A stretch of DNA of 64,000 nucleotides from Cyanobacteria bacterium FACHB-63 (GTDB lineage Bacteria > Cyanobacteriota > Cyanobacteriia > Leptolyngbyales > Leptolyngbyaceae): contig JACJNX010000061.1 of assembly GCA_014695255.1 (NCBI GenBank), positions 124,001-188,000 of the forward strand, written 5' to 3'. The position numbers and the translations under genes were made by a program. Below the pieces are notes generated by a model. That model saw only the letters and a program-made list of their open reading frames with translations. It had not been told where the DNA came from and did no database searches. Position 1 is the stretch's first letter. Every line of letters begins with the position of its first letter. Of this stretch, positions 8,967 through 19,113 are shown in pieces.

Positions 8967-9425
8967 ATGGAAGAGTCTTGTGTTATTCCAGTCGTCAAAT
9001 CTCCGACTGAGTATCAGGCGTATCGGATTAGTCCCAACGATACCAACCGTCTCGCGATCGTGTTCGATCCGGCGATCGCGAATTTTTCTCTAACGCTCTG
9101 TGTTGAAATCTTTGATGTGGGTGGAAAAACCCCACCAAACCGTCATCAACTGGCGGTCGAGATGTTCTTTGTGCTTAAAGGCGAAGGCATCGCAATTTGT
9201 GACGGGAAAGAAGTGCCGATTCGAGCAGGTGATAGTTTGCTTGTGCCTCCGACTGGAATTCACGAAGTTTGCAATACCGGATCTGAGCGACTGTACGCCT
9301 TGTGTATCATGATTCCGAACGAGGATTTTGCAGAACTGATTCGCAGTGGCACCCCTGCTGAACTGGATGAAGAAGATTTCGCGGTGCTGCGGCGATCGCC
9401 TGTTGCTCAATTATCGTATGGGTAA
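8967..9425 (+). CDS. Cupin-domain protein
   Basis: A 152-residue single cupin. Motif 1 is present as RHQLAVEMFFVLKGEG, giving His60 and Glu65 as ligands but Gln61 in place of the usual second His; motif 2 is GDSLLVPPTGIHEV with His99. A metal site with His60, Glu65 and His99 is therefore plausible. Cupins of this size act as small dioxygenases, isomerases or sensors, and the substrate is unknown. The gene ends nine bases before the CocE-type hydrolase gene, so the two are very likely co-transcribed. Confidence 0.85.
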   Translation: MEESCVIPVVKSPTEYQAYRISPNDTNRLAIVFDPAIANFSLTLCVEIFDVGGKTPPNRHQLAVEMFFVLKGEGIAICDGKEVPIRAGDSLLVPPTGIHEVCNTGSERLYALCIMIPNEDFAELIRSGTPAELDEEDFAVLRRSPVAQLSYG

Positions 9426-9434
9426 AGTAAATCG

Positions 9435-11036
9435 ATGAAGGTATTGCCGAAGCAATCCGTTTCGATGTACACCCGCGATCGCATCCGCCTTGATGCTGAT
9501 GTGTACTATCCGGATGCAGAAGGGACATTTCCGGTGTTGTTGATGCGGCAGCCGTATGGACGAGCGATCGCGTCTACAGTTGTCTACGCGCATCCGGTCT
9601 GGTACGCCTCACAAGGGTATATTGTAGTGATTCAAGATGTGCGGGGGCGAGGCACGTCAGAGGGCGAATTTAAGCTATTTGAGAACGAAATTGAGGATGG
9701 TTTCGAGACGGTAAATTGGGCAGCAAGTTTGCCCCGCAGTAATGGCAAGGTTGGAATGTACGGCTTCTCTTATCAGGGAATGACGCAACTCTATGCCGCA
9801 GTAAAGCGCCCGGAAGCACTGAAAGCCATTTGTCCAGCCATGTTAGCGCCAGATGTGTATCAGGACTGGGCGTATGAGAATGGCGCATTTTGCTTGTTTG
9901 CGAACTTAGGTTGGGCGATTCAACTTGCAGCAGAAACAGCGCGATTAAAGGGAGATGAATCTGCATTTTTAGAACTGTCTAGAGCTGCGAAAAATATGCC
10001 ATTGGGCGATCGTATTCCCGCTCGTCCAGACCTGATGCAAAAATTCGCTGATTATGATGCTTACTATCAAACTTGGCTCGATCGTTCTGATCCCACTGAT
10101 TCTTATTGGCAGAAGTTAATGGTTGATGTGAGCGCAATTGATATTCCAATGCTCTACATCGGCGGTTGGTTTGATACTTACATGCGGGGAACCCTGCGAT
10201 CGTATCGATCATCGAAGCAAGCACAGTTGATTGTTGGAGTGTGGGCGCATTTACCTTGGGGTCGCAAAGTTGGAGCGATCGACTATGGCGCAGATGCAGT
10301 GAGTTTTTGCGATCGCGCTCAGATTCGCTGGTTTGATCATTGGCTGAAAGATCAAGAGCTAAACGATCCCCCGGTGCAATTGTTTGAAATGGGCAGCAAT
10401 GAATGGCGATCGTTCTCTGAATTTCCAAAGGGGAAGCAAATAGCGCTACATCTCACTAGCACTGGACTCGCAGGAATGGACGATCGCGACGGACAGTTAA
10501 AGGATCAACCTTCCGAAGCTGCGATCGATGTAATCGTTCATGATCCTTGGCGACCTGTTCCGGCTTTGGGTGGTCATGTGGTTTACCCTTGTGGATCGCT
10601 CGATCGTTCCGGGATTGATGCTCGCAGCGATGTTCTCACCTACACAACTGCGCCTTTAGAAGCTGATTTGCATTTAGTTGGTGAGATTGTTGCCGAAATC
10701 TATGCAAGTTCTGATTCACCGAGCTTTGATCTGTGTGCTGTGTTGTCTGAAGTTAAGCCGAATGGCAGTATAATGAACTTTACGCAAGGATATTTGAGCA
10801 TCGATCGTTCTGAACCATCGATGCACCGCATATCATTGCAACCAACTTGTATTTGCATTCCAAAAGGCAGTGCAATTCGCTTGAGTTTAAGCGGCGCTTG
10901 TTTTCCAGCCTACTCAGTGAATGCGGGAACTGGGACAAAACCAGGGGAAGCAAGTGCGATCGATTTTCAGATTATTACAATCATGATTCACACTGGAAAC
11001 GCTTACCCTTCTAAGCTATCTCTAAACCGACAATAA
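9435..11036 (+). CDS. CocE/NonD-family (X-Pro dipeptidyl-peptidase-like) hydrolase
   Basis: A 533-residue protein. The N-terminal alpha/beta-hydrolase part has DVYYPDAEGTFPVLLMRQPYGR (Tyr41 in the usual oxyanion position) and the nucleophile elbow GFSYQG with Ser112; an Asp in GGWFDTYMRG and a His in VWAHLPWG complete a likely triad. The C-terminal third is a jelly-roll domain (LTYTTAPLEADLHLVGEI, then ending in AIDFQI). Family members cleave esters, amides or X-Pro peptides; cocaine esterase is the model. It is probably co-transcribed with the cupin, and its 3' end overlaps the convergent FAD monooxygenase gene by 15 bases. Confidence 0.92.
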   Translation: MKVLPKQSVSMYTRDRIRLDADVYYPDAEGTFPVLLMRQPYGRAIASTVVYAHPVWYASQGYIVVIQDVRGRGTSEGEFKLFENEIEDGFETVNWAASLPRSNGKVGMYGFSYQGMTQLYAAVKRPEALKAICPAMLAPDVYQDWAYENGAFCLFANLGWAIQLAAETARLKGDESAFLELSRAAKNMPLGDRIPARPDLMQKFADYDAYYQTWLDRSDPTDSYWQKLMVDVSAIDIPMLYIGGWFDTYMRGTLRSYRSSKQAQLIVGVWAHLPWGRKVGAIDYGADAVSFCDRAQIRWFDHWLKDQELNDPPVQLFEMGSNEWRSFSEFPKGKQIALHLTSTGLAGMDDRDGQLKDQPSEAAIDVIVHDPWRPVPALGGHVVYPCGSLDRSGIDARSDVLTYTTAPLEADLHLVGEIVAEIYASSDSPSFDLCAVLSEVKPNGSIMNFTQGYLSIDRSEPSMHRISLQPTCICIPKGSAIRLSLSGACFPAYSVNAGTGTKPGEASAIDFQIITIMIHTGNAYPSKLSLNRQ

Positions 11037-12335
11037 TGCTTTCAGCATCAATCGAGGGTGAAACAATAGACTGGGAGACTTTAACATATGACCGATTTGC
11101 AGAAATTGTAGATGCAGGTCAACATCATTTTGAGCGCGAACAGCGAGACGATCGCCATAAGCTTGAAACAATTTCCCTGCCCAAGTCGGAGGAATCGCGC
11201 CCTTCGTCGTCGGGAACTTAGAATCGGAGCTCGTCGCAATTGACCAAGGAAACGCATTACTCTGAGCAAGTTGTTTCTGAAAGCTCATGCCATTGAACGT
11301 TGAGTTTCGTGACTGTTGAAGCCAACGACGCAACACCAGTGACGACATCGCACTGACAGTCATTCCTTGACCATAGATCGGACAAAGCGCACACACAGCA
11401 TCACCGATTGCAACTAAACCATCCGGTAATTTGATCTTCTCATAGTGATACAGCCGATTGACTGTGGCTCGATGTGCCTGAATTTCAGAAAGTGGCTCTG
11501 CGTGAACGATCGCTTCATAAAACAAAGGATCTGACAAACTTTGAGCAAATTGCAGAAAGTCGCGATCGTCGATCGGGGGATAGTCCCGCCCATAACCACC
11601 CAAGGTGGCAATCCATTGATCCGCTTCTACCTGTGCTAAGTACCCCAAACGCGGCTGATTCGGAGCTTCTTGACTAATCAATACAATCTTTGCATTCGGT
11701 TGAGCCTCAGCAGGAATGCGATAACGACGAGTTGCATAGCCCAATCCAGGATCAACGACGGTCATCGGCGGCGGAGTTAAACCCAGATCTTGCAACCACT
11801 CCGGCAAGTGGGTACTCCGACCGCTCGCATCTACCACTAGCTGAGCCGATAGACTTCCTTGTTGCAGTTTGATGCCCTGAATCGAAGTCGCATTGCCCCA
11901 CAATCCAATCACTCGCTGATTTTGTAAAAACTCAACATTCGGAAGACTGCTGACTCGTTGGCGCACCGTACTTTCAAGCAGGGGACGAGTACAAGTGTAA
12001 GATTTTAGCCCGATCGCTGCTTCGGTTGTGGGTGCCCAGTTGCCCTTTTGAAAGTACAGAAAATCTTTACCCCAATCGAATGCAACTGCGCCACGAGCCG
12101 CAAGCGTTTCTCCAATGCCCGGAAACAATTCTTCTAGAATTTGGTAGCCTTTGCTGAACAGCACATGAGGCTGAACGGACTGCGGAACGCCTCGACGCGG
12201 TTCTGCGGTGAAGGGAAGCTGATCGCGATCGACGATCGTCACCCGCTCAAACTGTTCTGATAAAACACGAGCGGCAAGAAGACCCGCCATGCTGCCCCCG
12301 ATCACGATTGCGTGTTGATGCCGTTGAGTAGACAT
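11022..12335 (-). CDS. FAD-dependent monooxygenase/oxidoreductase
   Basis: The start at 12335 (MSTQRHQH) puts the Rossmann motif VIGGSMAGLLAARVL at residues 10-24; the longer frame from 12392 adds a poor leader. The second FAD motif is GLVAIGDAVCALCPIYGQGM, in which the Asp contacts the FAD ribose. Between them lies RPLLESTVRQRV, common to aromatic and lipid monooxygenases. The C-terminal region lacks a clear membrane anchor. It looks like the cyanobacterial FAD-monooxygenase group near squalene-epoxidase or geranylgeranyl-reductase families. Substrate unknown; the convergent cupin/hydrolase pair may or may not be related. Confidence 0.87.
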   Translation of the reverse strand: MSTQRHQHAIVIGGSMAGLLAARVLSEQFERVTIVDRDQLPFTAEPRRGVPQSVQPHVLFSKGYQILEELFPGIGETLAARGAVAFDWGKDFLYFQKGNWAPTTEAAIGLKSYTCTRPLLESTVRQRVSSLPNVEFLQNQRVIGLWGNATSIQGIKLQQGSLSAQLVVDASGRSTHLPEWLQDLGLTPPPMTVVDPGLGYATRRYRIPAEAQPNAKIVLISQEAPNQPRLGYLAQVEADQWIATLGGYGRDYPPIDDRDFLQFAQSLSDPLFYEAIVHAEPLSEIQAHRATVNRLYHYEKIKLPDGLVAIGDAVCALCPIYGQGMTVSAMSSLVLRRWLQQSRNSTFNGMSFQKQLAQSNAFPWSIATSSDSKFPTTKGAIPPTWAGKLFQAYGDRLAVRAQNDVDLHLQFLQIGHMLKSPSLLFHPRLMLKALLSV

Positions 12336-12449
12336 AAGGTTCACCAAGGACACTCCACCCAGACGATAATCGAACAATGACTTGAATTTCAAGTTTCACT
12401 GATCGCACTTTGATTGTAATCGCTTTACGATTGAATGCTTGTAATCGCC

Positions 12450-13796
12450 TTATGATTGAATGCTTCTTTGCAGCGTTGCGGTGAAGTCAGGATAGGAAAT
12501 TGCTGCCGCTTCTGCTCGATGAATTGTAGTTGTACCCGCAGCATTCAAAGCCGCGATCGCTAAACTCATTGCAATTCGATGATCGGTATAGCTATCCACT
12601 TCGGTTCCTTTAAGTGTGGTTCCTCCAGTGATTTCCATGCCGTCGGGAAGTTCGCGAACTGAGGCACCCATTTGATTCAGTTGGGTTGCCATGACGGTGA
12701 TGCGATCGCTTTCCTTCACCCGTAGTTCTTCGGCATCTTTGACGATCGTGGTTCCTTCCGCAAACACCGCAGCCACCGCAAGAATGGGAATCTCATCGAT
12801 CAATCTTGGAATCACATCGCCAGAGATTTCACAAGCTTTCAATTTGCTGTATCTCACTCGTAAATCTGCAACGGGTTCGCCTGCAACTTCGCGGGAATTC
12901 TCGATCGTAATGTCGGCTCCCATGCGCTCAAGAATTTCCAGAACTCCGGTGCGGGTGGGATTGATGCCTACATTCTCGATCGTCAAATCAGAGCCGGGAA
13001 CGATCGCGCCTGCAACCAGCCAAAATGCAGCCGAACTAATGTCACCCGGAACAATCACGGTTTGTCCGGTGAGCTTTGCTTGTCCGGTCACAGTTACACT
13101 GTTTGTTTCAGGATCAACCGTGAGATCGGCTCCGAATGCCCGTAACATTCGCTCGCTGTGATCCCGCGATAAAGCTGGCTCTGTAACTGTGGTTTGTCTC
13201 TCGGTCATGAGTCCTGCTAGAAGAATGCAGGACTTCACCTGAGCAGATGCGATCGGCGAATGATAGTGAATCGGTTTCAGAGCTTGTCCGCGTACCGCTA
13301 ATGGTGCTAGTGAATCTTGTTTGCGTCCCCAGATTTGTGCGCCCATTTGCTGAAGCGGTTTGACCACGCGGGACATGGGGCGCGATCGTAGTGAACTATC
13401 TCCGGTGACAGTGAAGAAGCGATCGGGATGAGATGCCAGAATTCCGAGCATTAATCGCAACGTTGTCCCAGAATTACCCGCATTCAGAACCTCTACAGGT
13501 TCAATTAAATTCCCCAATCCGATGCCTTTGACTCGGACTTCTTCGGTGTTCAATTCTGAGATTTCCGCTCCCATTGCGCGAAAACATTCGGCTGTACTGC
13601 GCGGATCTTCGCCTAACAACAAGCCTCGAATGACAGTTTCTCCTCCTGCCAATGCTCCCAACATCAATGCACGATGCGAAATTGATTTATCTCCAGGAAT
13701 GCGAATTCGACCTTGCAGCGAGACACCTCCAGCCGGACGCTGGATCACTAAATCATGATGGGCATCAGTGACACGAAGCTCGATCGCAGAAGACAT
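12450..13796 (-). CDS. aroA: 3-phosphoshikimate 1-carboxyvinyltransferase (EPSP synthase)
   Basis: This enzyme joins shikimate 3-phosphate and phosphoenolpyruvate, the sixth step of the shikimate pathway to aromatic amino acids. Signatures are clear from the start at 13796 (448 residues): [15 protein letters not shown] with Lys37, the PEP-binding [15 protein letters not shown] (about 104-118), [16 protein letters not shown], the LIDEIPI active-site Asp-Glu, RVKESDRI and [10 protein letters not shown]. An in-frame upstream ATG at 13835 would add 13 residues rich in Phe and is less likely. It stands alone, in line with scattered aromatic genes in cyanobacteria. Confidence 0.96.
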   Translation of the reverse strand: MSSAIELRVTDAHHDLVIQRPAGGVSLQGRIRIPGDKSISHRALMLGALAGGETVIRGLLLGEDPRSTAECFRAMGAEISELNTEEVRVKGIGLGNLIEPVEVLNAGNSGTTLRLMLGILASHPDRFFTVTGDSSLRSRPMSRVVKPLQQMGAQIWGRKQDSLAPLAVRGQALKPIHYHSPIASAQVKSCILLAGLMTERQTTVTEPALSRDHSERMLRAFGADLTVDPETNSVTVTGQAKLTGQTVIVPGDISSAAFWLVAGAIVPGSDLTIENVGINPTRTGVLEILERMGADITIENSREVAGEPVADLRVRYSKLKACEISGDVIPRLIDEIPILAVAAVFAEGTTIVKDAEELRVKESDRITVMATQLNQMGASVRELPDGMEITGGTTLKGTEVDSYTDHRIAMSLAIAALNAAGTTTIHRAEAAAISYPDFTATLQRSIQS

Positions 13797-13847
13797 AACA
13801 GCCGCAAAGAAAAAGTACGAGGTTAATCCTACCACTGTGCGAGTCTG

Positions 13848-14984
13848 CTAAAAGAAATCTGGCATCCATGGTGTAGGGCTGGCAAAGATTTGAGTCGCAG
13901 TTTGGATTGCTTCGGGTGTTCCAGTCAGCAGGGATGCGCGGGCTAATTGGTCTGCGGTGAAGAGTCCGGTGTAGAGGGGTGAAAGCGATCGGATCTCAAG
14001 CTGTAGCTCTCCCCGTCCACCCGATGTTACAGTCCCACGACCCTTTTCTACGCTTAGAATGAACTTGCCCTGATTGTTTGGCAGAATCGAATCTTGAATG
14101 TCTAAGTGAAGTTCAGCATTGATGTTTGGATAGTTCCTGAGTTGTAGCGCTTTTTGTAAATGAACAATCCGGAGCATCCAGGGCTTGATCCATTTAATTT
14201 TTGCCGTTTGATCCGGTAAACATAAGTTCAAAGCATCAACCGGAGCGCTTTTCCACTCAATACGATCGATCTGGGATGAATGATTTGATAAGAATGTCCA
14301 GAACTGTCTGACAGCCGCAGCCGTCAATAACACCCAATCTCTAATGACTAAACAATCCTGTTTCTGCTGAAAAATGACATATCCTTCATTCTCAAATTGA
14401 TACGTATACATTGGAGACTCAGAATGCTTAATCATTTCCCAAATGACAGCATTGCGATCGAGAAATCCTTGGTTCAAACAAGCCTGCTGATTGTACAATT
14501 TGGCGAATATCTCAGAGTCTAAACTGAGCGATCGCACCTCTAACGTATGTTTTTTGCTCAGAATACTAGCCGTTGGAACCTCCCATTCACAAAGCGTTCC
14601 GGCTTGCTCATAACCTAGTTTACGATACAGGGGTTGAGCCGCCGAAAATAGGACTGAGATCGGAGTTTCTTTGATGTAGAGTTCTTGCAGGACAGATTGC
14701 AGGAGCGCGATCGCAGTTCCTTTGCCGCGATATTCCGGTGCTATACCAACCGCAGCCACACCCACCATTGGAATGTTCGCACCGTTGTACCACTGTCCCA
14801 GATGCAATAATCCTAAACCACCTCCAATCTGATCATCAATGCGTAAGATGCGGGTGTTCTCGATGCCAATTCGCTTGAGGTAGACTGGTTCAGCGAGTGC
14901 AGGCGCATTAAAACATTGAGTCAGAATCTTGCCTAATTGCTGGATCTCATCATTGTCTTGGGGAGTGTGGTAAGTGAATTGCAT
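13848..14984 (-). CDS. Eis-like GNAT acetyltransferase with sterol-carrier-like C-terminal domain
   Basis: A 378-residue protein. The first 150 residues form a GNAT fold, with the acetyl-CoA loop in VGVAAVGIAPEYRGKGTAIALLQSVL and a second sign in LFSAAQPLYRKLGYEQAG. The rest matches the Eis architecture: a second GNAT-like half and an SCP2-like C-terminus ending with a free terminal Phe pair (PWMPDFF), as in Eis enzymes where the C-terminal carboxylate acts in catalysis. Eis proteins acetylate lysines or aminoglycosides; the native substrate here is unknown. Two bases separate it from the TPR gene upstream, suggesting a three-gene transcript from 17072 leftwards. Confidence 0.9.
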   Translation of the reverse strand: MQFTYHTPQDNDEIQQLGKILTQCFNAPALAEPVYLKRIGIENTRILRIDDQIGGGLGLLHLGQWYNGANIPMVGVAAVGIAPEYRGKGTAIALLQSVLQELYIKETPISVLFSAAQPLYRKLGYEQAGTLCEWEVPTASILSKKHTLEVRSLSLDSEIFAKLYNQQACLNQGFLDRNAVIWEMIKHSESPMYTYQFENEGYVIFQQKQDCLVIRDWVLLTAAAVRQFWTFLSNHSSQIDRIEWKSAPVDALNLCLPDQTAKIKWIKPWMLRIVHLQKALQLRNYPNINAELHLDIQDSILPNNQGKFILSVEKGRGTVTSGGRGELQLEIRSLSPLYTGLFTADQLARASLLTGTPEAIQTATQIFASPTPWMPDFF

Positions 14985-14986
14985 AG

Positions 14987-15739
14987 TTATCTGGCTGCAA
15001 GAAGTTGCTGGGCAGTTTTGATTTGTTCTGAACTAAAACCTGCTCTTGCAAGATAGGTTAGAGAACTACGATCGCCATATCTCGAATCAACATTGAGCGC
15101 TTGCTGAAAAATCTGTTGAGCAGAAACCTTATCGCCCTGACCTTGATAAGCGATCGCGAGTGCAATCCAGGGATGCGGATTGTTCGGCTCTAGTTCTGCT
15201 GCACGTTTTGCACATTCAACCGACCAATCATAGAGCGCTAATCGCTCATAGGATAAGCTCAGATTGTAGTAAGGAATTTCATTGTTTGGATTGAGCATGG
15301 TTGCCCAGGTGTGTGTTGCCACAGCCTGAGAAAGATCACCATTTACCAGATAGGCAATCCCCAGTGCATTAAAGGTTTCAATGTTGAACGGATTGTAGAG
15401 AATTGCGCTTTGTAACATATCAATTGCTTCTGGGCGACGATTCGCTAAATGCAATGTCCAACCTAGACCAATCCGACCTGCAAGGTTTTTGGGATCGAGT
15501 TCGACTGCTTTCTTAAAGGCTGCGATCGCGCTCTCGAATTGTTCTTGATTGCGGTACTGGATTCCGCGTTGGCGATAGTCTGCGGCAGATTGAGCGACTG
15601 AGCTTTGAGCGGTTCCAACTAGAACGGCAAGGGAGAGTAGAGCAGCGCAGAAAGGACTCGCTTCGATGTTGAATCCGGGTAGCCGACTGAAACGAAGCGA
15701 ACAACGTCGAACTAATGTTAAACAACTAAAAATACGCAT
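14987..15739 (-). CDS. Exported tetratricopeptide-repeat protein
   Basis: About 250 residues. The ATG at 15739 is chosen over TTG at 15763 because it lies five bases after the stop of the upstream gene, a coupled arrangement. A hydrophobic segment (FCAALLSLAVLVGTAQSSVAQS) is a likely signal peptide. The rest is a TPR array of at least four units (YRQRGIQYRNQEQFESAIAAFKKAVELDPKN region, then AIDMLQSAILYNPFN, AVATHTWATMLNPNN and CAKRAAELEPNN). TPR proteins bind partners; with the secreted putative transpeptidase upstream this one probably acts in the periplasm. Specific role unknown. Confidence 0.83.
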   Translation of the reverse strand: MRIFSCLTLVRRCSLRFSRLPGFNIEASPFCAALLSLAVLVGTAQSSVAQSAADYRQRGIQYRNQEQFESAIAAFKKAVELDPKNLAGRIGLGWTLHLANRRPEAIDMLQSAILYNPFNIETFNALGIAYLVNGDLSQAVATHTWATMLNPNNEIPYYNLSLSYERLALYDWSVECAKRAAELEPNNPHPWIALAIAYQGQGDKVSAQQIFQQALNVDSRYGDRSSLTYLARAGFSSEQIKTAQQLLAAR

Positions 15740-15743
15740 AAGC

Positions 15744-17072
15744 TCAACGGGAAAGGGCTGCAATTTGAGCAGAAATCGCAGCAGGGGTGTTGGGTGATTC
15801 TACAACGATTAGATAGCCGGTTGGCTTTGTCCCAAGCTTATTTAACAATCCAGGCATATGAGCGGTTCGGACTCGTCCAGTGCTGTCGTAAAGCTCCAAG
15901 GCAGAAAGACAGCCGATCGCAGGATTCCACCCCTGACTTTGCGGATAGCGCTGATTGTTTGTAAAAAAGCCTGGATCTTCGCCGCTCCCGTGAATTCTAA
16001 ACAAGTTGCGTCCGACCATTCCCGCCCAATAACTCGCCTGAATTGGGAAATAGTTGCGCCAGCTTGGAGGCAGTAATGCGTTATATCCATCCAGCTTGCC
16101 AGTGAGAGTTCCTTTGCGTCCGGGAATGAATTCTTTGACTCCAGGTTCAAGCGGTGCAAATAGCTGGACTAAAGAATAAAAGCCATAGGCACGAAAAAAG
16201 TCTGTATCAGGCTGTGGAATGGTTCCTTCGATGCGGTAAATGCCTTGTGGTGTATAGCCGCGTGAGAAATTCCAGGAGAGGTTATGCAGCGATCGCGTCA
16301 ACAACGGCACTGTCCACAGTCGCCCATTTTCCCGCACAAATCGCCCTTGTCGGTCGCGCAAAAAAGCAGAACACAGTTGAGCACGATCACGATTACAAAA
16401 CACATAAAGCTGCTGTTGATTCGGAACGATCGTCCAGGTCAGTAAATCTCGAATTGGTGGTGTGCGGGTCGGTGTTGTGAGTTCTGTAATCGTTGTGTAA
16501 AGGCTTACATTCTCAGACCAGCGTGGAAAGCGTTGTGCAATGGAATTAATCCACTGTTGCTGTTGTGAGACGTTCGCGCCTGATTTTGCCAGTGCAGATA
16601 GCGACATGGCAACCCAACGCGGATTTGGGCTTTGAGCGATCGTTTGAATAAACTGCTGTTGTAAGTTGGGAGTCGGCTTGCTGAGATAAAGCTGTGTCCC
16701 AACCTGTAGAGCCATTTCGACGGTGCGAGCTTGAGCAGGGGTGAGATTTTGTGGCGTGAGCGTGAGAATTTGGGCGATCGTGTCTCGGGTGTAAGCATCT
16801 TGCGGCTCAATTACTGCCGTTGCCCAGAGGAGTTTGCGCCAGTGAGTTTCGTTTGCATCTGCGATCGGGTAGCGACTCAAATCGTAAGCTTCAGGTGAAA
16901 TCAGGCTTAATTGTTCTTGTCGCTGGCGAATTCGCGCTTCGGAGGTGGCAAGCGGAACCGTGAGGCTGTATGCAGGCGCGATCGTAGCTGCGAGAGTGAG
17001 AAGCAGGCTTGCAAGCGGTGCGAAGATGCGACGAGTCATATCGGGTAGAGAAGAATTGCGTTTGGGCGACAT
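15744..17072 (-). CDS. Secreted protein with divergent L,D-transpeptidase-like motif
   Basis: A 442-residue protein with a signal peptide (PLASLLLTLAATIAPAYS). The first half is helical (rich in Gln, Ala and Leu) and shows no known domain. The second half has features of a YkuD-like catalytic region: TPQGIYRIEG (274-283), the usual turn before the active site, RIHGSGEDPGFF with His361, and AIGCLSALELYD with Cys388. The spacing between His and Cys is longer than in standard YkuD enzymes, and the SHGC signature is replaced by IGC. I call it a distant relative, not a proven transpeptidase. It leads a likely operon with the TPR and Eis-like genes. Confidence 0.6.
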   Translation of the reverse strand: MSPKRNSSLPDMTRRIFAPLASLLLTLAATIAPAYSLTVPLATSEARIRQRQEQLSLISPEAYDLSRYPIADANETHWRKLLWATAVIEPQDAYTRDTIAQILTLTPQNLTPAQARTVEMALQVGTQLYLSKPTPNLQQQFIQTIAQSPNPRWVAMSLSALAKSGANVSQQQQWINSIAQRFPRWSENVSLYTTITELTTPTRTPPIRDLLTWTIVPNQQQLYVFCNRDRAQLCSAFLRDRQGRFVRENGRLWTVPLLTRSLHNLSWNFSRGYTPQGIYRIEGTIPQPDTDFFRAYGFYSLVQLFAPLEPGVKEFIPGRKGTLTGKLDGYNALLPPSWRNYFPIQASYWAGMVGRNLFRIHGSGEDPGFFTNNQRYPQSQGWNPAIGCLSALELYDSTGRVRTAHMPGLLNKLGTKPTGYLIVVESPNTPAAISAQIAALSR

Positions 17073-17106
17073 TTAGGTTGCTGTCGCTGCGTTCAGGTTC
17101 TTTCTA

Positions 17107-17212
17107 GCCCCCTAAATCCCCCACTTGTGGGGGACTAAGAGAAACAAGAAATTCCCAAACTGAAGAAATTCTCCGACCTTCAAAGTCCCCCAGAATGGGG
17201 GATTTAGGGGGC
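17107..17212. repeat. Inverted-repeat element (MITE-like), copy 1
   Basis: GCCCCCTAAATCCCCC (17107-17122) and its exact complement GGGGGATTTAGGGGGC (17197-17212) bound a 106-bp element. Each end also folds on itself (CCCCC with GGGGG across ACTTGT or AGAAT). No reading frame lies inside. A shorter relative is at 63806-63884. The structure fits a non-autonomous mobile repeat or an RNA hairpin repeat; it sits between pgm and the upstream end of the 17072 gene. Confidence 0.75.
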
Positions 17213-17233
17213 GAAGATCCATCGGATCAACGA

Positions 17234-18886
<1,653 letters not shown>

Positions 18887-19113
18887 TCACGTCGAAGTTT
18901 TAGCTGGCAAGTTTATTGTCCACTACTTTCGCAACGGTGGAGTAAATCTCTCAGTTCAAACCTTTGCTGATTGTGGATTGGGCAGCTTGCCCGACTACTC
19001 CGACTTAAGAATGATTTAGGGTTTGAACATCAGCTTTTTTTGCTACCGTATCGGCAGTCTGTTCTTGTGAAACTAAGTTTTTATCCGATCGTTACTATTA
19101 CCGTGTCAAATTT

